DNA from: Candidatus Bathyarchaeia archaeon
GTDB lineage: Archaea; Thermoproteota; Bathyarchaeia; Bathyarchaeales; Bathycorpusculaceae
Assembly: GCA_041447175.1 (NCBI GenBank)
Contig: CP166960.1
Location: 1,938,519 to 2,002,518 of the forward strand
Length of the DNA: 64,000 nucleotides
Direction of reading: 5' to 3'
The translations under genes and the position numbers were made by a program. Positions within the stretch are counted from its first letter, which is position 1. Each line of letters opens with the position of its first letter. Shown here piece after piece: positions 43,702-51,827 of the stretch. The notes beneath the pieces were generated by a model. The model was given only the letters and a program-made list of their open reading frames with translations. It was not told the origin of the DNA and made no database searches.

Positions 43702-44631
43702 TTAAGTAGCATCATTAAACGTCTTTGTAACTAGCTTGCTGGGAATGCTTTTTCTTGTACCAAGTATAGCAAGACCTATTGCCACTGCCAAAACCATGAT
43801 GGTTGTAACCGTGAATTCGGGGACGGATGGCGATGGGCTTGAGGAAGGCAGTTGGGATACGTCAAAGTGTATCGTTATTGAGGTTCCCATGTTTCCCGCG
43901 GTGTCGTTGGCGTACACTATGAGGTCATGTGGTCCGTCAGTTAGCCCCGCCAGAGTTGTGTTTCCAGCTATAGTGACGTTTGTTTTTCCATCTAAACAGT
44001 AGCCTATCCAAGAAGGTGGCTCATCTATTATGAAGTTTAAAGGCAGTTCATTTCGGATGTAAGTTTTATTTTCAAGAGACAGATTTGAAATAACCGGGGG
44101 AGCGCAATCAGTTATAGTGAAGTAAACGCTACTAGTGTCTAATCCGATAAACTCTTGATAACCATTAGTGTACTCGTATTTTGCGTAAACTGTAAGAGCA
44201 TGTGTGCCTTCAGATAATTTTGGTAAAGCCACCCACCCAGCAATTGTGTCTGGAACAAACGGCGGTTCACCTTGAACTGTCTCAGTAGTGCCATTTGCAT
44301 AAGTTATGTTTACTAATTTAACTTCGGGAATTTCTGCGACGGGAATTGTGACATTATCTTTTCCGTCCACGCAATAAACCATTGTTATATTTAGGGTGCT
44401 TGGATCAAATACGGTCAGGGCAGTGATGTTTAGAGTTAGAAAATTAGAGTTATACGTCGTATTAGAGGGAGATATTATGGTAGTTGGGTAAACAATAGGA
44501 AAACTCTTTTCATCTACAGTATTCTGAGCTTTAACAGTTTGACCGCCCATCAATAACGAACCAACCAATAACGAGGCAAGGAACCAAAAAACAAAATTAA
44601 AGACCGCGTTTAGAGAGAATATCTTGCTCAC
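43702..44631 (-). CDS. Surface protein with Ig-like repeats and PEF-type C-terminal signal
   Basis: This 309-residue secreted protein has a signal segment (FVFWFLASLLVGSLLM, about 13-28) and two Ig-like domains with many N-glycosylation sequons. Related strands such as SWIGYCLDGKTNVTIAGNTT and DGPHDLIVYANDTAGNMGTS also occur in the beta-helix protein at 45015. The end is a Ser/Pro linker, VPEFTV, a transmembrane segment and basic GTRKSIPSK, as in PEF-CTERM archaeosortase substrates. The GTG at 44631 is used because GAGGTG lies seven bases before it. The cell role is unknown. Confidence 0.7.
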   Translation of the reverse strand: MSKIFSLNAVFNFVFWFLASLLVGSLLMGGQTVKAQNTVDEKSFPIVYPTTIISPSNTTYNSNFLTLNITALTVFDPSTLNITMVYCVDGKDNVTIPVAEIPEVKLVNITYANGTTETVQGEPPFVPDTIAGWVALPKLSEGTHALTVYAKYEYTNGYQEFIGLDTSSVYFTITDCAPPVISNLSLENKTYIRNELPLNFIIDEPPSWIGYCLDGKTNVTIAGNTTLAGLTDGPHDLIVYANDTAGNMGTSITIHFDVSQLPSSSPSPSVPEFTVTTIMVLAVAIGLAILGTRKSIPSKLVTKTFNDAT

Positions 44632-45014
44632 ACAGGCACACCTCAAATATCAGTGACCATAAGTGTATTTGGCTATTTCCGAGGAACAAACTGTTCCTCC
44701 AAAGGAACAGCCAACTACTGTCCAATTTCCTTATCAGGAAAATATCGGGAAAGTTATTCTGTTTTTTGGAAGGCTCATCTCTACCTCTATTTCTCCGATA
44801 TACGCAGTCCCTTAAGATTTATTATAAAAAAGGGATTTTCCTTAAGGGTACCTAAGTTGAGGATGAAACAAACCGGTACTTGATAGTTCATCTGCAGTCG
44901 CTACAGGTGTTGTTTGGTCAACAAATTGAGCATAACTCAATGAATAACAGAAAAAAGGGCATCTTCCCTTTGAAAAAGCCTCTGTACCAGTCAGACAAAA
45001 CCCCAGAAACCGTT
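44632..45014. other. Intergenic stretch with a seven-base inverted repeat
   Basis: GAGGAAC (44681-44687) and GTTCCTC (44693-44699) form a perfect inverted repeat with a five-base spacer, followed by another GGAAC at 44704. It lies about 50 bases before the start of the leftward PEF-tailed gene, where an operator is possible. The rest is AT-rich and holds no gene I can support. Confidence 0.35.
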
Positions 45015-46361
45015 TCAACGTTTTTTTAGCAAGAAAACTGCGACAGCAACCACCCCGCCCGTAACTGCCGCACCCGTTACGATTATGTATTCTATGGGCA
45101 AGGACGGCGCTGGTTTAGTGTTTGAGGTTTGTGTGGGTTGCCCTGTGGCGGAAGGTGACGGCGGGACAGTCGAAGTCGAAGTGGGTGAAGAGGTTGGGAG
45201 GACCACGGTAAAATGCTTTATGCCTGAGGTGCCCATGTTGCCCTCGGTGTTGTTAGCGTACAGGATTAAGCTGTGGTCGCCTTCTGCCATGTCAGAAAGA
45301 GACGTGTTTCCCAAGAGAGTCACGTTGGTTTGGTGGTCCAAACTGTAGCCAACCCACGAAACTGTCTCGGGCACGTTAAAGGTTAAGGGAATGTTTGGGG
45401 TTTTGTAGGTGGAATTTGCTAGTTCAAAAACTTCTACCTCAGGGGAACCAAAAGGGCACATAAGCGGAAAATGGTCTGCGTTATTTTCGTGCAGCCCATA
45501 AGGAACATCACCTATTCCGTCTTTGTCTGCGTCCGTGCCGTTGTAGCTGTTCCAGTAGTTGCCTTCCACACCGTTATCCCACGAGTTTACAAACGGTGTG
45601 TCTTGAAAGTAGACGGGATTAGAGTTGTTTACAAAATTGTTGAGGTAAAGTCTGTTGCTGGAGGTGTTGTAGGGGTATATTGCGTGAGTTATCAGGCTTA
45701 CGGCGGTAAATTTACCAATTATGTTGTTGCATTGGATACTGTTTTTTGGCGAATTCATAAGCATAATACCGGGATAGTCACTAATGGAATCAAACCCGTA
45801 GCTGGTTATGTTGTTTCCAAAAAGTTCATTTTCGCTTGATAATTCAAGCTGTATCCCCATACTATTGGTGTCTATCTGATTTTCGGTAACAATATTGCCG
45901 TGGCTTTTTCCCAGAAGGATGCCTGCAGTGCCGATGTTTTCTGCCGTGATTTCCGAAACGGTGCAGTTTGAAGAATTGTCAAGGTATACCCCGGCAAATG
46001 TAAAATAAGATAAGCGGGTGTTCTTTACGGTCACGTTGGTTACGTCAGATAGAAAGATTCCGCTGCCAACAAAGTGTCTGCCGTCTATCGTATGGTTCTG
46101 TCCATCAATCACAATGTTGCTGCAGTGCACCTCAAGAACATACTGTTGAATGATATCACTGTTTAGATAGTAGGTGTTACCTGTTTGGTTGATTAAATTT
46201 GTTACAGGCGCGATGCTTCCATCAGGGTTGATTTGGATTGCTGGCAAACTCTCGGCAGGGGGAAGATAAAAGTTCGCGTTAGCCCCTTCAAAAAAGGGGC
46301 ATGCAAATAGTAAAATCACTGCTGAGGTCACGATTGCCACTATAACTGTTCGGTTACCCAT
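45015..46361 (-). CDS. NosD-like beta-helix surface protein
   Basis: This 448-residue secreted protein has a signal segment (TVIVAIVTSAVILLFACPFF, about 5-24). A right-handed beta-helix follows (about 60-260), with repeats such as NCTVSEITAENIGTAGI. Then come SWDNGVEGNYWNSYNG and DADKDGIGD, the same closing module as in the protein at 9323. An Ig-like domain (about 315-395) precedes a Ser/Thr/Pro stalk, one transmembrane helix and KKR. It lacks a PEF motif, so it is probably simply membrane-anchored. It shares the Ig-like module SWVGYSLDHQTNVTLLGNTS with its neighbour at 43702, pointing to local duplication. Confidence 0.78.
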   Translation of the reverse strand: MGNRTVIVAIVTSAVILLFACPFFEGANANFYLPPAESLPAIQINPDGSIAPVTNLINQTGNTYYLNSDIIQQYVLEVHCSNIVIDGQNHTIDGRHFVGSGIFLSDVTNVTVKNTRLSYFTFAGVYLDNSSNCTVSEITAENIGTAGILLGKSHGNIVTENQIDTNSMGIQLELSSENELFGNNITSYGFDSISDYPGIMLMNSPKNSIQCNNIIGKFTAVSLITHAIYPYNTSSNRLYLNNFVNNSNPVYFQDTPFVNSWDNGVEGNYWNSYNGTDADKDGIGDVPYGLHENNADHFPLMCPFGSPEVEVFELANSTYKTPNIPLTFNVPETVSWVGYSLDHQTNVTLLGNTSLSDMAEGDHSLILYANNTEGNMGTSGIKHFTVVLPTSSPTSTSTVPPSPSATGQPTQTSNTKPAPSLPIEYIIVTGAAVTGGVVAVAVFLLKKR

Positions 46362-46551
46362 AGCAATCGAGTAACTTCAAGGTTAACTCGCCTAAAAAGC
46401 CTGTTTGTAAAGATTTCTTATGTCAAGAAAAATGCAGCGTCGCCTTTTCAATTGCCACCAAGGACAGCGGGTGTTCTTTTGTGAGAACCATGTTGTTCCA
46501 AAGGGAGAGCTAAGTACGCTTACACCTTTAGACTTTACAGGAAGTATCCAA

Positions 46552-47340
46552 ATGCACACTAGATCGGTGCGGAGCGTTCTAGTCGTTTTGGCGTTTGCAG
46601 CTTTAGCATTGACTAACGTGCAGGTTATGAACGTTGTTTATGGAAGGTATGTGGTCGATTCGATAGAGGTATCAATCCAGAAGCCCGAGGATGCACACGT
46701 TGAAGCCAACACTAACATTACATTAATTGTTAGGGCAAGTTTCCGTTACGGCACAACATCAACTTTGGACGAATTCTCTTTTGAGAACATAACCTGCCGC
46801 TACAGCTTGGACAAGGGCGAATGGAAAAACATCACATCAAAAAATGTAACCTCAAACACAGCGACCCCCGACATTAACTTTTGGAATGGCTACATGCATA
46901 CGTTAAACGCCACATACAAAACGGTTCTGGAAGGACTCCCCGAAGGCGCGCATTTCATAAATGTAACATTGACAGCCAAAAACAAAAGGGGCGACGTAAA
47001 CGATTCAGACACACTAAGGTTAAGCGTAACTGACATGCCGTCCAACTCCTCAAATCAAACCGTAACCCCTGCACTCTCCAACCCACAACTTGCACAAACA
47101 GTCTCCTCTAAACCGCAAACTCAACCACCTCAACCAGAAGCCCCAGAATTCAAATATGCTATACTTAGTTTCGCAATAGCCATGGTAGCAATCACCGTGG
47201 GTGCCCTTTCAGCAAAAACAAAAAGCCATGAACGAAGGATAAAACAGCAGGCTTGTACCGCCCAATTTCTGCCAAACAGTGCCAAATCTTGCCTATCTAC
47301 ACCGTTTCCCGCCGCGAAAAAAGACTGGTTCAGCTTCTGA
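46552..47340 (+). CDS. Secreted protein with PEF-type signal and unusual C-terminal extension
   Basis: This 262-residue protein has a signal segment (VRSVLVVLAFAALALTNVQV, about 6-25). One beta-sandwich domain with Asn-glycosylation sites follows (about 35-175), then a Gln/Pro linker and APEFKYAIL with a transmembrane segment and KTKSHERR. After the basic residues there are about 30 further residues with two Cys, so the signal is not at the very end as in usual sorting tails. The ATG at 46552 is chosen because AGGAAG precedes it; an upstream frame adds 44 residues without a signal peptide. The function is unknown. Confidence 0.65.
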   Translation: MHTRSVRSVLVVLAFAALALTNVQVMNVVYGRYVVDSIEVSIQKPEDAHVEANTNITLIVRASFRYGTTSTLDEFSFENITCRYSLDKGEWKNITSKNVTSNTATPDINFWNGYMHTLNATYKTVLEGLPEGAHFINVTLTAKNKRGDVNDSDTLRLSVTDMPSNSSNQTVTPALSNPQLAQTVSSKPQTQPPQPEAPEFKYAILSFAIAMVAITVGALSAKTKSHERRIKQQACTAQFLPNSAKSCLSTPFPAAKKDWFSF

Positions 47341-47426
47341 ATCAAAAACAACCGAAAACGGGCGTTGCATTAAGGTTATGACAGTTTTGCGCATGGTAGA
47401 TGCTCTTTGTGCGGGGTGAATCAAAG

Positions 47427-47930
47427 ATGCATCGGGGTTTTCTGGATGGAAAACAAGAAATACACCTTGCATGTAACAGCATTGGAACGGGGAAACTAAT
47501 CTTGGATGAAGTGTTGGAGCTACTGGAAAGGATCGCCAAACGCAACCAGAAACTCTTTGAAGAAACTAAAGAAACCGCTCAAAAGCAAACAGCCGCTTAC
47601 GAGCTGATTATGAAGAAAAAAGAGGCAACCGACGAGCAGAAACTCAGAGCGTTCATGGGCCGGATGATTGCCTACGACCGTTTAGACAGGCTCTCGTCCC
47701 AGCTTACCTTGTTGTATTCGCTGCAGATTTTTGCTTTCAAAGTCAAAGTGCTCGAAGTTTCCGTGGACAAAATCAAAGAACAACTGGAAAAGTCGGGTGT
47801 TTTGGCGAAAGGCAACGAAATCGGTGAAATCCGTAAACACATTGACGCTCTCAAAATCCTTGTCGAGGCTCAGTATGAGTCGCTTAAGGAGATTAAAGAG
47901 AAAGGCAAAGACATACCCTACATCTTCTAA
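47427..47930 (+). CDS. Coiled-coil protein of unknown function
   Basis: This 167-residue, almost fully helical protein is rich in Lys, Glu and Leu. It has heptad-like segments (LILDEVLELLERIAKRNQKL, about 23-42, and VLEVSVDKIKEQLEKSG, about 105-122). No transmembrane segment or catalytic motif is seen. GGGGTGA lies about seven bases before the ATG. It is followed 39 bases later by a two-helix membrane protein on the same strand, so the two may work together. Confidence 0.65.
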   Translation: MHRGFLDGKQEIHLACNSIGTGKLILDEVLELLERIAKRNQKLFEETKETAQKQTAAYELIMKKKEATDEQKLRAFMGRMIAYDRLDRLSSQLTLLYSLQIFAFKVKVLEVSVDKIKEQLEKSGVLAKGNEIGEIRKHIDALKILVEAQYESLKEIKEKGKDIPYIF

Positions 47931-47969
47931 CCACTCTTTATTGCTCTCTTTTGAGAGGCGAGTCGGTTC

Positions 47970-48509
47970 TTGCCCCAAGCAATCATCAACGCAGAAATCA
48001 ACCAAACCTACAACAAACTCAAAGCTCTGCTAATCCAGAGCCAGCATAACCTAACGGCACAAGACCCGCCCACTACAATAACAACAGTTCAAGGCAGCAT
48101 CTGGGGCACTCAACCAAAAACCGCAAAAAAACAGACCACCTTCAAGCTCCAAGAACAACAGGGCAAAACACAAATCACAAGCACCACAAGGCCAACCCAA
48201 GACTACAAAACCGTCACCATAATCGGATGCATTTTTTCGGCTGGACTAATGCTGCTCTGCTTGTGGATTGGGTGGGACCTGCAAAACTACGCGGCGTCGG
48301 GCGCGAGCGTTTGGTCATGGCTTGCGTGGAGCAACGGAACGGGGCGGTTTGAACCCAACGCCGCTGCCCTACTCGTGAGGGTAACGTGGGTTCTGGCAGC
48401 GTTTCTTACATGCACGCTTATCGTCGAAGGCCTTATCGTGGGTAACATCCATGCCAAAATTGATGCAGCAGCGGAAGAGACTCTTAAGGCGATGCACCAG
48501 AACGCTTAG
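47970..48509 (+). CDS. Membrane protein with two C-terminal helices, unknown function
   Basis: This 179-residue protein has a polar Gln/Thr-rich N-terminal half (1-80). Two transmembrane helices follow (about 82-101 and 132-155) around a Trp-rich extracellular loop (SVWSWLAWSNGTG). A short amphipathic helix ends the protein. The start is TTG with GAGGCGAG upstream. It is probably in one transcript with the coiled-coil gene before it. I do not recognise a family. Confidence 0.6.
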   Translation: MPQAIINAEINQTYNKLKALLIQSQHNLTAQDPPTTITTVQGSIWGTQPKTAKKQTTFKLQEQQGKTQITSTTRPTQDYKTVTIIGCIFSAGLMLLCLWIGWDLQNYAASGASVWSWLAWSNGTGRFEPNAAALLVRVTWVLAAFLTCTLIVEGLIVGNIHAKIDAAAEETLKAMHQNA

Positions 48510-48567
48510 TTGGTAAGTCGATGAACGGTGCATGGAAAGTTACTCAGGAAGGGTTTGCGAAAAAGCG

Positions 48568-48720
48568 TTACTGCCCTTCCTGGAAAAGGAGTTTACATTT
48601 AGGGCACTGCCGCAAACTTACGCGTATTTTCTTTTTGGCTACTTCGATTACGGGTTTGTCAAGTTCTATGGTTTCGCTATTGCATCTTGGGCAAAGGGTT
48701 CGCAAAGGTTTTTCCCCCAT
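48568..48720 (-). CDS. Tiny zinc-ribbon protein
   Basis: This 50-residue protein begins MGEKPLRTLCPRCNSETIEL and ends QCPKCKLLFQEGQ. The two CxxC pairs form a zinc ribbon. A TATA-like CTTAAAAC near 48750 would give a leaderless or near-leaderless transcript from the ATG. Plus-strand frames over the same DNA (48521-48786) have no such motif and are considered shadows. It is one of four small zinc-ribbon genes between 48.5 and 55.5 kb. The function is unknown; RNA or DNA binding is usual for such folds. Confidence 0.65.
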   Translation of the reverse strand: MGEKPLRTLCPRCNSETIELDKPVIEVAKKKIRVSLRQCPKCKLLFQEGQ

Positions 48721-48996
48721 ATATTGAAGAAGATACAGGGTAGGAGTTTTAAGACTATTGGAACGCCACGTGACAAAAAACCTTGAAAAAACCCACAGAA
48801 ACCTCTCCGCGGTTCATCATATTTTGCAAGTTTGTGTCTAAAACTGGACATGTGGAAACTAAGAAAAACTGAATAAAACGCAAATCACTCCAAGCAGCCT
48901 CCCCAAATGACCCAAAAGATAGCTTTCTTCAATATACCAGCATGTTATGAACTCTTTAATGCCCACCCAGAGATATTGTGGTAAGGTGTGGATTAA

Positions 48997-49293
48997 ATGA
49001 GCACAGAAAATGAGAAAACACAGGAAATATCATTTGGAACGCCCAGATACATCAGGTGCCCTGACTGCGGCGAACAAATCATGATGGCGCCAGTGCTCTC
49101 GCAGATGATTGAAATAATAGAGAACCACCTATCCACCCATAAAGTTCCCCAATGCCAAACCTTAAAGCCCGAACTAAACCTCCAGTCGCCAAAACCTTAC
49201 TTCGAAGAAAACCTCGCTGGGAAAGTTTTGGAGCGGGCTGCAGAAATAAGTGATGTGTTGGGTAAAAATCAAAACTGGATAAGCAAACAATAA
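48997..49293 (+). CDS. Small protein with C2H2-like zinc site
   Basis: This 98-residue protein has CPDCGEQIMM (about 21-30), followed by HLSTHK (about 44-49). It thus has a Cys-Cys-His-His set with an unusually long helix-bearing spacer. The C-terminal half is helical (ENLAGKVLERAAEISDVLG). No family is recognised. A hairpin with a T-rich tail follows the stop. Confidence 0.6.
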   Translation: MSTENEKTQEISFGTPRYIRCPDCGEQIMMAPVLSQMIEIIENHLSTHKVPQCQTLKPELNLQSPKPYFEENLAGKVLERAAEISDVLGKNQNWISKQ

Positions 49294-49299
49294 CAGCTT

Positions 49300-49325
49300 A
49301 GGGCGTTTTGCCCTTGTTTACTTTT
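49300..49325 (+). terminator. Hairpin plus T-rich tail
   Basis: AGGGC (49300-49304) and GCCCT (49310-49314) form a stem around GTTTT, followed by TGTTTACTTTT. It begins seven bases after the stop of the preceding gene. Confidence 0.5.
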
Positions 49326-49505
49326 GCGGACGCCTTCTTTTGAGAAAAGAACCAAACTTTGCGAGCCAAGATGGCAACGTTTGGCTTGCGGTTAAAGCAC
49401 AGATATCCACAGCACCAACCATTTAGCAATCAATCACCCACATCAAAACCCAACAAACAAACTATTGTTTGCAAATTAAGATAAAGTATGAACAAATCAC
49501 AAGCA

Positions 49506-49515
49506 CGTTTATATC
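49506..49515 (+). promoter_or_regulatory. TATA box of the small zinc-ribbon gene at 49580
   Basis: CGTTTATATC lies about 70 bases before the ATG, giving a leader near 40 bases that ends in GGGAAGGTGGAG. Confidence 0.5.
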
Positions 49516-49579
49516 AGGTGCCCCATAGAATAAATACACTAAACCACCACAAGCAAACAAAAACAGGGAAGGTGGAGAA

Positions 49580-49876
49580 ATGCAGAAAATCCGAGAAGAA
49601 TTTGTATTGGACCTCACTATAGCAGAAGGAAGTGGCGACTTCAAATGCCCAAAATGCAAGGTCACCATCTCACCAGATGACCACACTGAAAACGTTTACA
49701 CAATCAGGGAAGCCAAAACCAAAAGGGACACTTTAGTGGAACTGCTCATCCAATGCAACAAATGCATGAGCATAATCCACCTAACAGGCTTCAACATAGC
49801 CAACCCAACAAGCAAACAGGCTACAAAGAAAAAACAGACCCCAAAAAACGCGTACCCGATGCAAATTCCTTGCTAA
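49580..49876 (+). CDS. Small zinc-ribbon protein
   Basis: This 98-residue protein has CPKCKVTIS (about 23-31) and CNKCMSIIHL (about 60-69), a four-Cys zinc ribbon with a charged intervening segment. A basic, Lys/Thr-rich C-terminal tail follows. AAGGTGG lies shortly before the ATG. No family is recognised; nucleic acid binding is a guess from the fold and basic tail. Confidence 0.65.
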   Translation: MQKIREEFVLDLTIAEGSGDFKCPKCKVTISPDDHTENVYTIREAKTKRDTLVELLIQCNKCMSIIHLTGFNIANPTSKQATKKKQTPKNAYPMQIPC

Positions 49877-50104
49877 CACCATTCCTTACACCCGCATAAC
49901 TTCAGCGCGAACCAGGAGGGCGTAGGGAAACATGTGTAAAAGGCTGAAACAAAGCCAAATGCACATTTGTCTAAATAAAACAGACTTTTGTTTAAACTCT
50001 TCAGATTCAATTTTGAATTTTCAGCAACACGTAAAGTTGAAAAACTATATACAAGAAAAGCATAAAAAGACGCAAGGCAATATGAATCTCTAATTGAGGG
50101 CAAA

Positions 50105-51694
50105 ATGAGGGCATTATTAGCTAACATGGGGTTTGTCCTGCAGATCTCTGGGATTTTTATTCTTATTCCCATAGTGGTTTCATTTATCTACAACGAAACC
50201 CAAGCCACAATTGCACTTTTCTTAACCGCAACCGCATTTTTAGCCCTCGGATTCGCATTAAACACTCTCTGCGAAAAAAAAGAACTCAGCTACAAACAAT
50301 CCTGCACCCTTGTCGTGCTGGTTTTTGTTATCCTAAGCCTAATTGGCTCCATCCCTTACTTCTACGTAGACACCAACGTTAACATCCTACAAAGAATAAC
50401 TGACAGCATCTTTGAATCCACATCAGGATTCACAACCACTGGTTTCTCAGTAATACCCGACGTATCCCTGCTCCCCAAATCAATCATCCTATACCGCGGC
50501 TTGACCCAGTTCATCGGAGGAGTGGGCATCGTGCTGGTTCTGATCGCATTCTTTTATCCTGAAACCAAACTGCACGAGTTCGCCAGAAGTATGGGATTAA
50601 CCAAAAACGGCAAAGTCAAAAAAGCCATCACACTAATTATCACGGTCTACTGCGGTCTTACAATTGCATTGATTAGCGCAGGGTTAATTTTTGGCTATCA
50701 CGACATCATAAACTTGGCGTCCATCGTTTTTGCTGCCTTAGGCACAGGCGGTTTCTCGCCTGTTCCAGACATAACCCCAATCGCTACTCAACCCCCAATG
50801 AACGCCATCATCTTGGTCAGCATTGTCCTTGGCGCCACAAACTTTTTGGCTTTGGCAGGATTGTTTAAGGGCAAAATTAAAGCGTTTTTCAACTCTGAAA
50901 TCTCTGTCTTCCTCGCCCTTGCAGCCGTCTCAATCGTAGGAGTTGTTGTCTTCTTTGACTTCTCAGTTTTTGACGCAACATTTCACGTCTTAAGTGCCAT
51001 GTCGTGCACAGGATTTGCGGTTCTTTCTGTCCCTGCTTTTCCTGATTCGCTTAAGCTGTTTTTTGTGTTCTTGATGCTAGTAGGTGGCGCCAGTTTTTCC
51101 ACAGCGGGCGGCATTAAGATTTTCAGGTTTGTTTTACTGCTGAAAGCAACCAAAAAAGCCATTGTAGACACCGTCACAGAAAATGATGAACAGAAGATAA
51201 AGCTGTTTGGCAGATCATACACGAACATTGAAGTTATGCACGCCGCAATGCTTGTGCTTTTGGCAATTGCCATAATTTTTGTTTCATCACTAGTCGTTTG
51301 CCACTACGGGTACAGACCTATCGACGCAATTTTTGAAACCACATCAGCCCTTGCAACCGCAGGCTTAAGCGCAGGCATTGTTTCATTCTCATTGGCTACA
51401 GAACTAAAATGGCTCTTCATCTTCCTCATGCTGCTAGGCAGGGTTGAAATTATGGCGTTTCTAATCATGTTCTTCAGAGAGAAAAACGGAAACGTAAACG
51501 GAAAAGACACTGTCCAATGCAAACGGAGCAGACACCGAAAGAAAAATGGCACAACAAAAAGTAAACCTAAAGAAGAGCCAGCACCTGAACCGCCACCAAC
51601 ACCTCAAGCGCCTGAAGACAATGAAGAAGCAGAAGACCAAACTGCAGAGTTGGAGCTGCAAGCATTATCTGACGCTGACGCTCAATTACCTTAG
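50105..51694 (+). CDS. trkH: TrkH-family potassium transport subunit with acidic C-terminal extension
   Basis: This 529-residue membrane protein is of the Trk/Ktr superfamily, which takes up K+ (or Na+). Four pore-loop repeats are visible: ESTSGFTTTGFS, AALGTGGFSP, SAMSCTGFAVLS and ETTSALATAGLS. The conserved filter glycine is thus present in each. The last about 70 residues are an extra hydrophilic tail: a basic stretch, then Pro/Glu-rich repeats. No TrkA/KtrA regulatory gene is adjacent. A TATA element (50042-50051) lies upstream, and GAGGGC precedes the ATG. The tail might replace or recruit the regulator; this is inference. Confidence 0.9.
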   Translation: MRALLANMGFVLQISGIFILIPIVVSFIYNETQATIALFLTATAFLALGFALNTLCEKKELSYKQSCTLVVLVFVILSLIGSIPYFYVDTNVNILQRITDSIFESTSGFTTTGFSVIPDVSLLPKSIILYRGLTQFIGGVGIVLVLIAFFYPETKLHEFARSMGLTKNGKVKKAITLIITVYCGLTIALISAGLIFGYHDIINLASIVFAALGTGGFSPVPDITPIATQPPMNAIILVSIVLGATNFLALAGLFKGKIKAFFNSEISVFLALAAVSIVGVVVFFDFSVFDATFHVLSAMSCTGFAVLSVPAFPDSLKLFFVFLMLVGGASFSTAGGIKIFRFVLLLKATKKAIVDTVTENDEQKIKLFGRSYTNIEVMHAAMLVLLAIAIIFVSSLVVCHYGYRPIDAIFETTSALATAGLSAGIVSFSLATELKWLFIFLMLLGRVEIMAFLIMFFREKNGNVNGKDTVQCKRSRHRKKNGTTKSKPKEEPAPEPPPTPQAPEDNEEAEDQTAELELQALSDADAQLP

Positions 51695-51699
51695 ATAAA

Positions 51700-51710
51700 C
51701 TTAAATTTTG
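51700..51710 (+). promoter_or_regulatory. TATA element of the tRNA gene
   Basis: CTTAAATTTTG lies 25-35 bases before the tRNA 5' end, the usual archaeal spacing. Confidence 0.45.
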
Positions 51711-51734
51711 CTTAGCTTATGAAACATAGGCAAT

Positions 51735-51813
51735 GCGGCCGTCGTCTAGTCTGGTTTAGGACTTTAGCCTTCCAAGCTAATGATCCCGGGTTCAAATCCC
51801 GGCGACCGCACCA
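51735..51813 (+). tRNA. tRNA-Gly (anticodon TCC)
   Basis: The cloverleaf is readable by hand. The acceptor arm is GCGGCCG/CGACCGC, the D arm has GTC/GAC, and the anticodon stem is TTAGC/GCTAA around CTTCCAA (anticodon TCC). The T arm is CCGGG TTCAAAT CCCGG, then A73 and an encoded CCA (51811-51813). There is no intron. The fifth acceptor pair is a C-A mismatch (C5 with A68), which is unusual. Confidence 0.95.
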
Positions 51814-51827
51814 AAACATCTTTGCAG

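Noticed and set aside
44653-44883. 76-codon plus-strand frame upstream of the PEF-tailed gene
   Set aside because: It has no ribosome site or family character and crosses the inverted repeat and promoter of the leftward gene.
48521-48786. Two plus-strand frames of 68 and 84 codons
   Set aside because: The opposite strand encodes a clear two-CxxC zinc ribbon with a promoter; the plus frames are shadows.
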